Shown: one piece after another, positions 1 to 8,474 of the stretch
Layout of the letters: each line of letters opens with the position of its first letter
Numbering within the stretch: the first letter of the stretch is position 1
Origin: Rhodococcus opacus
GTDB taxonomy: Bacteria > Actinomycetota > Actinomycetes > Mycobacteriales > Mycobacteriaceae
Direction of reading: 5' to 3'
Assembly: GCF_012396235.1 (NCBI RefSeq)
Contig: NZ_JAAXPA010000003.1
Span: forward strand, 310,001-374,000
DNA: 64,000 nt
Program-made: the position numbers and the translations under genes
Notes under the pieces: generated by a model
Database searches by the model: none
Seen by the model: the letters and a program-made list of their open reading frames with translations, nothing else
What the model was told of the DNA's origin: nothing

Positions 1-2
1 CC

Positions 3-659
3 ACGTCGGGTGAGGACTGGATTCGGCGTGACCTCGCGTCGGAGGCGATGCGGCTCGCCCGTGTCCTCGCCGGCCTGCTGCCCCGGGAACCGGAGGTGCA
101 CGGACTGGTGGCGCTCACCGAGTTGCAGGCGTCACGGTTCGCCGCCCGGGTGGGTCCCGACGGTGAGCCGGTCCTGCTGCAGGATCAGGACCGGTCGCGG
201 TGGGACCGAACCCTTCTGACGCACGGCAATGCCGCGCTGGAACGGGCAGTCGGGCTCGGCCGCCCGCTCGGCCCCTACTCGCTGCAGGCCGCGATCGCCG
301 GGTGTCATGCCCGGGCGCCACGTTTCGAGGACACCGACTGGGAGGCGATCGTCGCCCTGTACGACGCGCTGGCGCAGGTGGCGCCGTCGCCGGTGGTGGA
401 ACTCAATCGTGCGGTGGCGTTGCTGCATTCGGACGGACCCGAGGCGGCGCTCGCTGCTCTCGACGCCGTACGGGACGACCCTCGGCTGGCGCGCCACCAC
501 CTCTACGGCGCCGTGCGGGGCGAAGTCCTCGAACGCCTCGGTCGTTACGACGAGGCGGCCCGGACCCTCGAGGACGCCGCGGCGACCGCACCCACCCACC
601 GTGAACGGAACCTCCTCATGGCCCGCGCCGCCGCCGCGTCGGAGCACGCCGAGCCGTGA
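3..659 (+). CDS. ECF-type RNA polymerase sigma factor, C-terminal part (partial)
   Basis: The reading frame is open from the left edge to the TGA at 657-659, so the sigma-2 and sigma-4 DNA-binding regions lie outside the window. What remains resembles the long tetratricopeptide-like C-terminal extension of the large ECF sigma group (ECF42 type): an EAMRLARVLAGLLP opening helix, a PYSLQAAIAGCHA segment and the PVVELNRAVAL and GRYDEAARTL repeats. In that group the extension is thought to control the sigma factor, and the usual partner is a small YCII/DGPF-domain gene; none is seen downstream, so any partner would lie to the left. An internal ATG at 48 is not taken as the start because homology-like sequence continues upstream of it. 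Confidence 0.8.
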   Translation, partial: TSGEDWIRRDLASEAMRLARVLAGLLPREPEVHGLVALTELQASRFAARVGPDGEPVLLQDQDRSRWDRTLLTHGNAALERAVGLGRPLGPYSLQAAIAGCHARAPRFEDTDWEAIVALYDALAQVAPSPVVELNRAVALLHSDGPEAALAALDAVRDDPRLARHHLYGAVRGEVLERLGRYDEAARTLEDAAATAPTHRERNLLMARAAAASEHAEP

Positions 660-672
660 GTCTCGACCGTTG

Positions 673-690
673 ATTCATGATTTCCTGAAT
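673..690. promoter_or_regulatory. candidate metal-regulator operator and leaderless promoter region
   Basis: The gap before the ArsR-type gene holds an inverted repeat, ATTCA-8 nt-TGAAT. A -10-like TACAGT at 704-709 lies only seven bases before the ATG at 717, which suggests a leaderless transcript starting at or next to the start codon. CmtR and SmtB proteins normally repress their own operon from such a site. The match is short and was judged by eye. Confidence 0.4.
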
Positions 691-716
691 ACAGAAACCG
701 ATGTACAGTCAGGATC

Positions 717-1046
717 ATGGAGACACTGGTCCACCGGGACGCCCTCGCGCGTTTCGGGTACGCGCTGTCGGACACCACCCGCACACAGATTCTGCTGAGC
801 CTGCGGTCCGGGCCTGGGTATCCGTCGGAGTTGGCCGAGAAGATCGGGGTGTCCCGGCAGATCCTGTCGAATCATCTGTCGTGCCTGCGTGGCTGCGGTC
901 TGGTCGCCGCGGTGCCGGAGGGAAGGCGGAGCCGGTACGAACTCGCCGACCCGCGGATCGGACGTGCCCTCGACGACCTGCTCGGCCTGGTGCTCGCGGT
1001 CGATCCGTCCTGCTGCCCGGACGCGGAGACCGAAGGCTGTTGCTGA
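717..1046 (+). CDS. cmtR: ArsR/SmtB-family metal sensor, CmtR-like
   Basis: A 109-residue winged-helix repressor. The recognition-helix region reads SNHLSCLRGCGLV, with Cys56 and Cys60 in the CLRGC arrangement that binds Cd(II)/Pb(II) in Mycobacterium tuberculosis CmtR. The tail is cysteine-rich (DPSCCPDAETEGCC), comparable to the third CmtR ligand, although here there are four cysteines rather than one. It probably represses itself and the metal exporter that follows, whose ATG overlaps this stop codon (TGATG at 1044-1048). Inference: metal binding releases the operator and induces efflux. The exact metal is not decided by the sequence. Confidence 0.82.
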   Translation: METLVHRDALARFGYALSDTTRTQILLSLRSGPGYPSELAEKIGVSRQILSNHLSCLRGCGLVAAVPEGRRSRYELADPRIGRALDDLLGLVLAVDPSCCPDAETEGCC

Positions 1047-1735
1047 TGGCGTCCGAACTCGGCATGCCCACCAGGCCGTCCGGCGAACGCAGGCAGGTCC
1101 TGTCCCGCCGGATCAGGTTCTTCGTGGCCGCGACGATCACCTACAACGTGATCGAAGCGATCGTGGCACTCACCGAGGGTGCGCGGGTGTCGTCGACGGC
1201 GTTGATCGGGTTCGGCCTGGATTCGGTGATCGAGGTGTCGTCGGCGGCCGCGGTCGCGTGGCAGTTCGCGGGACGCGATCCCGAGTCGCGGGAGAAGGTC
1301 GCGCTGCGCGTCATCGCGTTCTCGTTCTTCGGGCTCGCCGCGTACGTGAGCGTCGACGCGGTGCGGTCACTGCTGGGGGTCGGCGAAGCGCAGCACTCGA
1401 CGGTCGGAATCGTGCTGGCCGCAGCGAGTCTGGTCGTGATGCCGGTCCTGTCGTGGGCGCAGCGGCGGGCCGGTCGTGAACTCGGTTCCCTGTCTGCGGT
1501 GGCGGATTCCAAGCAGACCCTGTTGTGCACGTACCTGTCCGCGGTGCTGCTGGTCGGGTTGCTGCTCAACAGCACCCTCGGCTGGTCGTGGGCCGATCCG
1601 ATCGCCGGCCTGGTGATCGCGGTCATCGCGGTGAAGGAAGGCGTCGACGCGTGGAAGGGCGACACCTGCTGCCCCGCGCGGGTCGGTGCTCGCGCCGCGG
1701 ATCAGGATCCCGGCGGCGACTGCTGCGACTTGTGA
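1046..1735 (+). CDS. cation diffusion facilitator-like heavy-metal transporter
   Basis: A 229-residue membrane protein with about six hydrophobic segments. The paired metal-site motifs of the CDF family are visible: GFGLDSVIE near residue 57 and AVADSKQT near residue 151. It lacks the usual long cytoplasmic domain. Instead it ends in a short tail with two CC pairs (DTCCPAR and GDCCDL) that may bind metal directly. It is co-translated with the CmtR-like sensor, so it probably exports the metal sensed by that repressor. The last 34 bases overlap the end of the convergent crotonase gene. Confidence 0.83.
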   Translation: MASELGMPTRPSGERRQVLSRRIRFFVAATITYNVIEAIVALTEGARVSSTALIGFGLDSVIEVSSAAAVAWQFAGRDPESREKVALRVIAFSFFGLAAYVSVDAVRSLLGVGEAQHSTVGIVLAAASLVVMPVLSWAQRRAGRELGSLSAVADSKQTLLCTYLSAVLLVGLLLNSTLGWSWADPIAGLVIAVIAVKEGVDAWKGDTCCPARVGARAADQDPGGDCCDL

Positions 1736-2733
1736 TCGCCGAACGGCTCGTCGCGTTCGCGGACGGCCTCACGGAATCCGGCTGTGGCCGAGCGTAATTG
1801 GAACGCGTATCCCTCGCGGGTGTGCCGGGACATGCCGTCGAAGACGGTGCTCACCATCGTCGAATTCGCGACGCCCTGCGCCAGCAGTGCGCTGTTCAGT
1901 GCGAGTTTCACCATCATCAGCTGATTGACGGGCATCCTCGCGATCCGCTCGACGAGGTCCTCGGTGCGCCGGTCGAGTTCCTCCGCGGGCGCCGACTCCA
2001 CCGCGAGACCCCACTCGGCAGCCTGCCGTCCCGTGATGCAGTCGCCGGTGAGGAGGAGTCGCTTCGCCCGCTGGTCGCCGAGGCGGTGCGCCCACATGCC
2101 CGCGGCAGGCACACCCCACACCCGGGTCGGGGGATAGCCGATCTTCGTGTCGTCCGCGGCGACGATCTGGTCGCAGTACAGCGCGATGTCGGTGCCGCCG
2201 GCCACGCAGAATCCGTGGATCTTCGCGACCGTCGGCTTGTTCGCGTGGAGTAGGCTCGCGAAGGCGCGGTTGAACCGGCTCATCATCGCGTAGTCGGCCA
2301 TCGGATCCCAGTTGCCGAACGGATTGTGGTTGCGCGCCTGCACGATCGGATCGAGCACGGTGCCCGTCGTGCGGTCCGGCCCCTCGCCGGTGTGGCCGCC
2401 GTGCTCGGCGAAGATGCCCAGGTCGTATCCGCCGCAGAATCCCTTTCCGCGCCCCGCCAGCAGGATCACGTGGACGCGGGGATCGAGGTCGGCGCGTTCC
2501 ACGGTGGCGGCGAGCTCCAGAGGAGTGTCGGCGGTGATCGCGTTGCCGTGGTCGGGACGGTTGAACGTGATCCGGGCGATGCGTCCGGTCACCTCGTAGG
2601 TGAGGGTCCGATACTCCGCCGGGGCGTCCGGCCGATCCGGTTCCCGACCCGCGAACAGGGAGTCGTCGCCCTCGTCCCAGCCGTCGCGCCAGGCCGCCGG
2701 ACGGGTGCCGGCGTGGTCGTCGTGGCCGGTCAC
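1702..2733 (-). CDS. enoyl-CoA hydratase/isomerase family protein (crotonase fold)
   Basis: A 343-residue crotonase-fold protein, longer than the usual 260 because of an N-terminal extension of about 40 acidic residues and a long middle loop. The oxyanion-hole motifs are present: GKGFCGGYDLG and HGFCVAGGTDIAL. Substrate is unknown; the family acts on acyl-CoA thioesters. The GTG start at 2733-2731 overlaps the stop of the AidB-like dehydrogenase (GTGA), so the two are translationally coupled in one operon led by a TetR gene. It likely hydrates the enoyl-CoA made by its partner, but other crotonase chemistry is possible. Confidence 0.83.
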   Translation of the reverse strand: MTGHDDHAGTRPAAWRDGWDEGDDSLFAGREPDRPDAPAEYRTLTYEVTGRIARITFNRPDHGNAITADTPLELAATVERADLDPRVHVILLAGRGKGFCGGYDLGIFAEHGGHTGEGPDRTTGTVLDPIVQARNHNPFGNWDPMADYAMMSRFNRAFASLLHANKPTVAKIHGFCVAGGTDIALYCDQIVAADDTKIGYPPTRVWGVPAAGMWAHRLGDQRAKRLLLTGDCITGRQAAEWGLAVESAPAEELDRRTEDLVERIARMPVNQLMMVKLALNSALLAQGVANSTMVSTVFDGMSRHTREGYAFQLRSATAGFREAVRERDEPFGDHKSQQSPPGS

Positions 2734-4367
2734 GACCCCACCTTGGGTGTGGCGCGGTCGATGATGGCGGCGGTGTCGACGCCGGTCGGCAGCGTCCCGA
2801 ACACGGTGCCCCAGTCGCCGGACAGCCGGCTGACGCAGAACGCGTCGGCCACCGCCGGATGCCCGTGGCGGATCAGCAGCGCACCCTGCAGGGCGAGCGC
2901 CATGTCGCCAACGACCCGCCGCGCCCGGTGCTCGAGTGAGCTGACGTCGCTGAAACTCGCCTTCAGATCCGCGACGGCGGCGTCGAGTCGCGCGTCGGCT
3001 CCGGCAGCGGAATCGAGTTCGTCGAAGAAGACCTGAAGCGTCTCCGGCTGTTTCGCCATCGCGCGCAGGGTGTCCAGGGCGGCGACGTTGCCGGAACCTT
3101 CCCACACCGACAGCAGGGGAGCCTCCCGGTACAGCCGCGGCATCCGTGATTCCTCCACGTACCCGTTGCCGCCCAGGCATTCCAGGGCCTCGGCGGCGTG
3201 GATCGGGCCGCGTTTGCAGACGAAGTACTTGCTGACCGCCAGCGAGATGCGACGCAGGGTGTTCGCGTGCTCGTCGCCCGCGGTCGCGCGGTCGGTGAGC
3301 GCGGCCAGCCACAGGGCGACGGTCGTGGCCGCCTCCGACTCGACGGCGAGGTCGGCGAGCACGTTCCGCATCAGCGGCTGATCCACCAGGTGAGCGCCGA
3401 ATGCGCTGCGGTGCACGGCGTGGTGCGCGGCCTGCGCGGTGCCGACACGCATGCCGGTGGCCGTGCCGATGGTGCAGTCGAGGCGGGTCATGTTGACCAT
3501 CTCGATGATCGTCCGCACGCCGCGGCCTTCCTCGCCGACCAGCCACGCCACGGCCTCGTCGTACTCGACCTCGCTGCTGGCGTTGGAATGGTTGCCGAGT
3601 TTGTCCTTGAGTCGCTGCAGGTGCATCCGGTTGCGGGTGCCGTCCGGCAACACCCTGGGCAGGAAGAAACACGACAGTCCGCCGGGGGCCTGCGCCAGCA
3701 CGAGGAACACGTCGGACATCGGCGCCGACGTGAACCACTTGTGCCCGGTCAGGACGTAACTGCCGTCGGACTGCGGCACGGCGCGGGTGGTGCCCGCGCG
3801 GACGTCGGAGCCGCCCTGCTTCTCCGTCATCGACATCCCGGCGATCAGCCCGGCCTTCGTCAGTGGAGGGTGCAGCGCCGGATCGTAGACCCGGGCGGTG
3901 AGCAACGGTTCGTACTGTTCCGCCAGCTCACGGTTGTGGCGCAGGGCGGGGACGACGGCGTACGTCATGGAGATCGGGCAGCCGTGACCGGGGTCGACCT
4001 GGCCCCACACCGCCATCTTCGCGGCCCGGACCAGGTGGGCGCGCGGGTTGGGGTCGGCCCACGGCGCGCCGTGCAGGCCCATCTCGACGGCAGTAGTCAT
4101 CAATTGGTGGTACGCGGGGTCGTACTCCACCTCGTCGATGCGGTTGCCGTAGCGGTCGTGGGTGCGCAGGACGGGAGGGTGCGCCTCGGCGAGATCGCCC
4201 CAGCGCTGCGCCTCCTCGCTTCCGGCGAGGCGGCCGACGTCGTGCAGTTCCTCGAGCGCGTCGTGGGCGCCCTCGCGTTGCAGCGCTTCGAGGATCGGTG
4301 CGTAATCGGCCGCGTCGAAACTGACCAGCGGCGGCACCTGGTTGAAGACCTCGTGTGTGGCACTCAT
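2730..4367 (-). CDS. aidB: AidB-like acyl-CoA dehydrogenase
   Basis: A 545-residue FAD enzyme of the acyl-CoA dehydrogenase superfamily, matching the AidB subgroup in length and in motifs such as PGHGCPISMTYA, MTEKQGGSDVR, GHKWFTSAPMSD and ECLGGNGYVEE. Escherichia coli AidB is induced by alkylation and binds DNA. In actinobacteria the family also occurs, as here, beside crotonase genes in apparent acyl-CoA pathways, so a catabolic role is as likely as DNA protection. The ATG overlaps the upstream TetR stop (ATGA), and its own stop overlaps the crotonase start, giving a tight three-gene operon. Confidence 0.88.
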   Translation of the reverse strand: MSATHEVFNQVPPLVSFDAADYAPILEALQREGAHDALEELHDVGRLAGSEEAQRWGDLAEAHPPVLRTHDRYGNRIDEVEYDPAYHQLMTTAVEMGLHGAPWADPNPRAHLVRAAKMAVWGQVDPGHGCPISMTYAVVPALRHNRELAEQYEPLLTARVYDPALHPPLTKAGLIAGMSMTEKQGGSDVRAGTTRAVPQSDGSYVLTGHKWFTSAPMSDVFLVLAQAPGGLSCFFLPRVLPDGTRNRMHLQRLKDKLGNHSNASSEVEYDEAVAWLVGEEGRGVRTIIEMVNMTRLDCTIGTATGMRVGTAQAAHHAVHRSAFGAHLVDQPLMRNVLADLAVESEAATTVALWLAALTDRATAGDEHANTLRRISLAVSKYFVCKRGPIHAAEALECLGGNGYVEESRMPRLYREAPLLSVWEGSGNVAALDTLRAMAKQPETLQVFFDELDSAAGADARLDAAVADLKASFSDVSSLEHRARRVVGDMALALQGALLIRHGHPAVADAFCVSRLSGDWGTVFGTLPTGVDTAAIIDRATPKVGS

Positions 4368-4975
4368 GTCGGGCTCCCGAGGGATCGAAGGGTGAAGGTG
4401 AGCAGGGCGGGGATGATCGCGCCGTCGGCGGCACCGCGGGCCAGGGGCAGAATCAGGGCTTCGCCGATGGCGCCGACGATGCAGGCGGCGGTCACCGACG
4501 CGTCCTGTTCCGGGATCTCCCCGGCCTCGACGGCGGCGGCAATCGCGACCGCGAGGGCGTCGCGGAACGACTCGCGGAACAGGAGGCGTTCGGTGTCGAC
4601 CTGCGGGTCGACGGGCTCGACGAGCAGCGCGTAGGCCAGGGTGGGTGCGCGCAGCGCGCGTTCGGCGAACGTGCTGACGGAGGCGGATACCGCGGCGACG
4701 CAGCGGCCCTCGGCGCCCCGGGCGGCGTTGCCGGATTCGACGGCGGCGCTCACCTCGCGACTGCAGACGATGCGGAAGACTTCCGCGAACAGTTCGCCCT
4801 TGTTCGCGAAGTGCCGGTAGACGGTGCCGGTGCCGACCCCCGCCTCGGCCGCGACCGCGGAGATCGAGCACCCGGCGTATCCGTGGCGGGCGATCAGCCC
4901 GATCGCGGAATCGATGAGGGTGGTGCGGAGCGCGTCCAGGCGTTCCTGGACGGCGGGTGTGCGCCGGTAGGCCAT
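4364..4975 (-). CDS. TetR/AcrR-family transcriptional regulator
   Basis: A 203-residue one-component regulator. The N-terminal helix-turn-helix reads ISAVAAEAGVGTGTVYRHFANKGELFAEVF, and the rest is a variable ligand-binding domain. I chose the ATG at 4975; a TTG two codons upstream (4981) is in frame but no better supported. It is first in an operon with the AidB-like dehydrogenase and crotonase and is divergent from another enoyl-CoA hydratase, so it probably controls both directions in response to an acyl-CoA or related ligand. Confidence 0.86.
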   Translation of the reverse strand: MAYRRTPAVQERLDALRTTLIDSAIGLIARHGYAGCSISAVAAEAGVGTGTVYRHFANKGELFAEVFRIVCSREVSAAVESGNAARGAEGRCVAAVSASVSTFAERALRAPTLAYALLVEPVDPQVDTERLLFRESFRDALAVAIAAAVEAGEIPEQDASVTAACIVGAIGEALILPLARGAADGAIIPALLTFTLRSLGSPT

Positions 4976-4986
4976 ATTCAAGGAGT

Positions 4987-4998
4987 GAACACCAGTTC
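4987..4998. promoter_or_regulatory. candidate TetR operator (GAACACCAGTTC)
   Basis: A short inverted repeat GAAC-ACCA-GTTC lies in the 79-base gap between the divergent TetR gene and the enoyl-CoA hydratase gene, where an autoregulatory operator would be expected. Arms are only four bases, so this is a weak call. Confidence 0.3.
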
Positions 4999-5054
4999 CG
5001 TTCTTCCGTCAAGGGTGCTAGCGTCGGCTGCACCAGCGAGGAAAGGCGCACTCG

Positions 5055-5840
5055 ATGACTTCCGACGTGGTACTCGTCCGCAAGGACGGCCCGGTCACGA
5101 CCATCAGCCTGAACCGGCCCGAAGTCCGCAATGCCGTCGACCGGCCCACCGCCGACGCGCTCGCCGACGCCTTCCGCGCATTCGACGCGGACGAGGACGC
5201 GTCCGTCGCGGTGCTCCACGGTGAGGGTGGAACATTCTGTGCGGGAGCGGATCTCAAGTCGATCAGTTCCGGGAACGGGAACCGGGTCGCACCCGACGGT
5301 GACGCTCCGATGGGGATCTCCCGGATGCGGTTGTCCAAACCGGTGATCGCCGCGATCGACGGGCACGCGGTGGCAGGCGGGCTCGAACTGGCGCTGTGGG
5401 CCGACCTGCGGGTCGCTGGTGCGGACGCCGTCCTCGGAGTGTTCTGCCGCCGCTGGGGCGTGCCGCTCATCGACGGCGGAACCGTCCGCCTGCCGAGGCT
5501 CATCGGGGAGAGTCGCGCGATGGACCTCGTCCTCACCGGCCGGCCCGTCGACGCCGACGAAGCCCTGAGCATCGGGCTGATCAACCGGAAGGTCGCGGCC
5601 GGGGAGGCCCTCACCGCGGCTCGGCAGCTGGCCGCCGAGATCGCCGGTCTGCCTCAGGTGTGCCTGCGGCAGGACCGGTTGTCGCTACTCGAGCAGTCGG
5701 GGCTCACCGAGGATCAGGCCCTGCTGAACGAATTCCGGCACGGTGCAATCTCTCTGGCCAACGGAACGGTCGAGGGTGCCGCACGCTTCGCCGCCGGGGC
5801 AGGCAGGCACGGTGATGCTGCGCCCGTGAGTGCTTATTAA
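5055..5840 (+). CDS. enoyl-CoA hydratase/isomerase family protein
   Basis: A 261-residue crotonase-fold enzyme of normal length. Motifs: LNRPEVRNAVD, GTFCAGADLK (first oxyanion-hole amide) and DGHAVAGGLELAL (second). The start is supported by a GAGGAAAGG ribosome site about eight bases upstream. It is divergent from the TetR-AidB-crotonase operon and probably under the same regulator. The last codons (Val-Ser-Ala-Tyr-stop) lie inside the palindromic repeat at 5821-5870, which supplies the TAA. The natural C-terminus may therefore have been replaced when the repeat arrived. Confidence 0.86.
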   Translation: MTSDVVLVRKDGPVTTISLNRPEVRNAVDRPTADALADAFRAFDADEDASVAVLHGEGGTFCAGADLKSISSGNGNRVAPDGDAPMGISRMRLSKPVIAAIDGHAVAGGLELALWADLRVAGADAVLGVFCRRWGVPLIDGGTVRLPRLIGESRAMDLVLTGRPVDADEALSIGLINRKVAAGEALTAARQLAAEIAGLPQVCLRQDRLSLLEQSGLTEDQALLNEFRHGAISLANGTVEGAARFAAGAGRHGDAAPVSAY

Positions 5841-5870
5841 CCAAGGGCGGTTAATAAGCACTCACGGGCG
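5821..5870. repeat. intergenic palindrome, copy 1
   Basis: Perfect inverted repeat with 21-base arms (CGCCCGTGAGTGCTTATTAAC at 5821-5841 pairs with 5850-5870) around an 8-base loop. It contains the stop codon of the upstream enoyl-CoA hydratase and abuts the promoter/start region of the PAP2 gene. There is no U-tract, so it is not a classical intrinsic terminator. Its core recurs five more times in the window. Confidence 0.9.
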
Positions 5871-5878
5871 ATAGCATT

Positions 5879-6880
5879 GTGCGCGTGGACGACTGGTCGG
5901 ACGAGCGGTCCTCACCCGCGAACACGCTGCCGCCGGGGACGCCGGGTGCCTCCTGGCGACGAGTGCGGTTCCGGCGCGCGGTGTGGTGTGCGTACCTGCT
6001 CGCGCTGGCCGTCACGATCTACACGCTGGGGCTCCCCACCGACCGCATCTACCAGGCGACGTGGATCGTCGCCGGCCTCGTCGCCTTCACGATAGATCGG
6101 CCGTGGCAGGACCATCTGCGCGTCGTGCGGGACTGGTTGCCGCTCATCGCCGCTCTCGTCGTGTACGACCTCAGCCGGGGCTTCGCCCACGAACTCGGGA
6201 TGCCGGTGCGGGCGGAGGAACTGGTGTCCGTGGAGACCTGGCTGTTCGGCGGCACGATCCCCACGGTGTGGTTGCAGGAGAATCTGCTGTCCCCGACGGG
6301 TGAGCTGCCGTGGTGGACTCTGCTCACGGGAATCGTCTACACCAGCCACTTCATCGTTCCGTGGGTCGTCGCGGCCGTCTTCTACGTGTACTCGCGCGAC
6401 CTGTGGTCGGGGTACATGCGGCGGGTGCTGTTGTTGTCGTATCTCGGCCTGGTCACCTACATCCTGCTTCCGTCCCTTCCGCCGTGGCTGGCCGCCGAGG
6501 GGGACGTGATCTCGGGCAGCGTGGGCCGCGTCGCCGGTTTCGGATTCGGTGTGGTCCCCACTGATGTCAGCACACGATGGCTGGAGGCGCAGAGCAACCC
6601 CGTCGCCGCGCTGCCGTCCCTGCACGCGGCGTTCGCCCTGCTCGTGGCCGTCGCTCTCTGGCCGTTCGCGAAGAACCTGTGGTCGCGGGCGCTGCTGGTC
6701 GCCTACCCGCTCGCCATGGCGTTCGTGTTGGTCTACGGCGGCGAGCACTACGTCGTGGACGTGCTGGCGGGATGGGCGTACCTGGGCCTGGCGGTCCTGC
6801 TGGCACGGGCGTGGGAGTCCCGCACGACGGTATGGCCCGGCCGGGCCGTCACCGCCGGCCGCCCGCGGCGTCGCTGGTGA
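5879..6880 (+). CDS. PAP2-superfamily membrane phosphatase / inositol-phosphotransferase-like protein
   Basis: A 333-residue integral membrane protein with about six transmembrane segments. The PAP2 active-site motifs are present: AALPSLHAAF near residue 247 and YGGEHYVVDVLAGW near residue 290, giving the two catalytic histidines and an aspartate. The family removes phosphate from, or transfers headgroups to, lipid substrates at the outer membrane face; the size and layout resemble the inositol-phosphorylceramide-synthase-like branch. Substrate is not determined. GTG at 5879 is used, but GTG at 5885 is possible because a -10-like TAGCAT lies at 5872-5877. The end overlaps the convergent hydrolase by 32 bases. 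Confidence 0.8.
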   Translation: MRVDDWSDERSSPANTLPPGTPGASWRRVRFRRAVWCAYLLALAVTIYTLGLPTDRIYQATWIVAGLVAFTIDRPWQDHLRVVRDWLPLIAALVVYDLSRGFAHELGMPVRAEELVSVETWLFGGTIPTVWLQENLLSPTGELPWWTLLTGIVYTSHFIVPWVVAAVFYVYSRDLWSGYMRRVLLLSYLGLVTYILLPSLPPWLAAEGDVISGSVGRVAGFGFGVVPTDVSTRWLEAQSNPVAALPSLHAAFALLVAVALWPFAKNLWSRALLVAYPLAMAFVLVYGGEHYVVDVLAGWAYLGLAVLLARAWESRTTVWPGRAVTAGRPRRRW

Positions 6881-8018
6881 CCGACACCTCGTCGAACATG
6901 GGCTGGAGGAAAGGCAGGATGCGGCCTACGATCGCCTCGTTGTACGCGACCCGTTGCTGATTCGGATTCGCGTGACCGGTCCCGTCGAGCTTCGCCACCA
7001 GCAGCGCGCCGTCGGTCCCGCCGGACTGTTCGACGAGGATCTTCTGCGTGTAGTCGACGTCGACCACCTGGTCCTTCCACCCCGCGCGGGGACGCACGAA
7101 GACGATCCCGGGCCGCGGCTTGTCTTCCGTCTCCACCGCCAGCGACTTCAGGTTGTCGATCGCACCGGACGCGACGATGGTCTTGAACTGCGATTCGATC
7201 AGCCCGTTGCTCGCCACGTCCTCCGACAGGACCTTCTCGGTGAGGACCTCGTCGACGACGTCGCGGAACTCGTCGACGTCGACGTGCGGATACCAGTCCG
7301 ACTTCGTGTCGAGGAACCTGCTCTGCCGGGCCGCGGTCTCCACCAGCAGGCGCATCGTCCGGCTCTCCCGCGCGCCGGGGAGCCAGCCGATCCACCGCAG
7401 CATGTCCTCGCCGCTGTCGCGGCTCCCGGCCCGGACGGCGTGCAGGTCCACCGGGGTGCAGTCGAGTACCACTCCGATGAGGTTGGCGTCCGTGTCCTCG
7501 TAGATGTGCTGCGCGACCTCCAGCGCGACGACGCCACCCATGCTGTGCCCGGACAGGACGATGTTGTCGATGCCCTCGTCGGCCGCGCGGGCGGCGATCA
7601 GTTCGCTGATCACCTTGGTGTCGATGCCGCCGTTGTCGTACTGGACCGCCCATACCCGCCCGATGCGGTCGTACGAGGACAGGGTGCGGGCCGTGTCGGT
7701 GGCATCCTTGTTGCCCAACCCGACCAGGTCGACGACGGCGGTGTCGTGGTCTGCGGGCGACTGCGCGTCGTACACCTCGTGGATCTGTGGCTGGGTGAGT
7801 GCGAGTCGCTCGCGTTCGGGTTGCACGTCGTGAACCCAGTACTGGCCGCCGGCCAGGAGCAGGGGGACGGTCCCGAGCGCGACCGCGGCGAGGAGGCGCC
7901 GGGTGCGACCGAATTTCTGCCACTGGTGACCGAGCCGTGTCGCGTGCAGACGCGCCTTGCGGCGATCGTTGCTCCAGTCGGCCACGGTGGACGGATGGCG
8001 TGTCATTCTCTCCGACAT
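6849..8018 (-). CDS. membrane-anchored alpha/beta hydrolase
   Basis: A 389-residue protein. A positively charged N-terminus is followed by one hydrophobic segment (LLAAVALGTVPLLLAGG, about residues 42-58) and then an outside domain with the nucleophile elbow GHSMGG near residue 160. The aspartate and histidine of the triad cannot be placed with certainty; GTGHAN near residue 350 is a plausible histidine site. Substrate is unknown, with lipase or esterase likely. ATG at 8018 is used; a second ATG lies four codons in. It converges on and overlaps the PAP2 gene, and lies just downstream of an Mce-associated-protein remnant on the same strand. Confidence 0.75.
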   Translation of the reverse strand: MSERMTRHPSTVADWSNDRRKARLHATRLGHQWQKFGRTRRLLAAVALGTVPLLLAGGQYWVHDVQPERERLALTQPQIHEVYDAQSPADHDTAVVDLVGLGNKDATDTARTLSSYDRIGRVWAVQYDNGGIDTKVISELIAARAADEGIDNIVLSGHSMGGVVALEVAQHIYEDTDANLIGVVLDCTPVDLHAVRAGSRDSGEDMLRWIGWLPGARESRTMRLLVETAARQSRFLDTKSDWYPHVDVDEFRDVVDEVLTEKVLSEDVASNGLIESQFKTIVASGAIDNLKSLAVETEDKPRPGIVFVRPRAGWKDQVVDVDYTQKILVEQSGGTDGALLVAKLDGTGHANPNQQRVAYNEAIVGRILPFLQPMFDEVSVTSDAAGGRR

Positions 8019-8076
8019 CCACTCCGATGGTACGCGCGGGAGCAGAGGGGCCCGGTGGCATGGAAGTTACGGTGCG

Positions 8077-8372
8077 TTACAGCAGTTGGACATTCGCCAG
8101 TTTCCAGCCGCTGCCCTCGTGGACCAGCGCCAGTTGCATGCGGTTCCGGTCGACACGAGGGTCCGGGGAGTTGGAGTCGGTGACCGTCTGGTCGAGGAAC
8201 ACCAGGACTTCGGCGGCGTCCTGATCGCCGCTCGCCAGCCCGGCCTGCACGATCTGGGCGGACGACGTGGCCTGGTACTGGACGATCATGTCCCGCAGGT
8301 TCGACGCCACTGCGAATACTGTCCGGCGAATGCGCCGACGGAGTTGCTCTTGACCAGCGACAGGTTGGTAAG
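8077..8372 (-). pseudogene. remnant of an Mce-associated membrane protein
   Basis: The last 90 or so residues of a typical Mce-associated protein are readable, ending VLVFLDQTVTDSNSPDPRVD and WKLANVQLL before a TAA at 8077. Upstream, GLTNLSLVKSNSVGAFAGQY continues the same protein in another frame, so about one base has been lost near 8310. The N-terminal membrane anchor and everything before it are missing. No mce operon is nearby. Family assignment rests on remembered pattern similarity; the break in frame is seen directly. Confidence 0.6.
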
Positions 8373-8474
8373 ACCATCGCCGACCGCACCACCCAGTCGC
8401 CGGTGCTGGCATGGTGCAGCGCCTTGTGCGGTGTGGTGAGCAGGAAGTTGAACTTGGGCGCCACCAGCTTGTAG

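Noticed and set aside
10-219. Short frames near the left edge on both strands
   Set aside because: They overlap the clear sigma-factor frame and are Arg/Cys/Ser-rich shadows.
3198-4634. Plus-strand open frame of about 478 codons opposite the AidB-like gene
   Set aside because: No recognisable domain or ribosome site; the minus strand carries all diagnostic dehydrogenase motifs.
5821-5870. Attachment site of an integrated element
   Set aside because: The sequence is repeated six times at unrelated gene ends, with no integrase or tRNA nearby.
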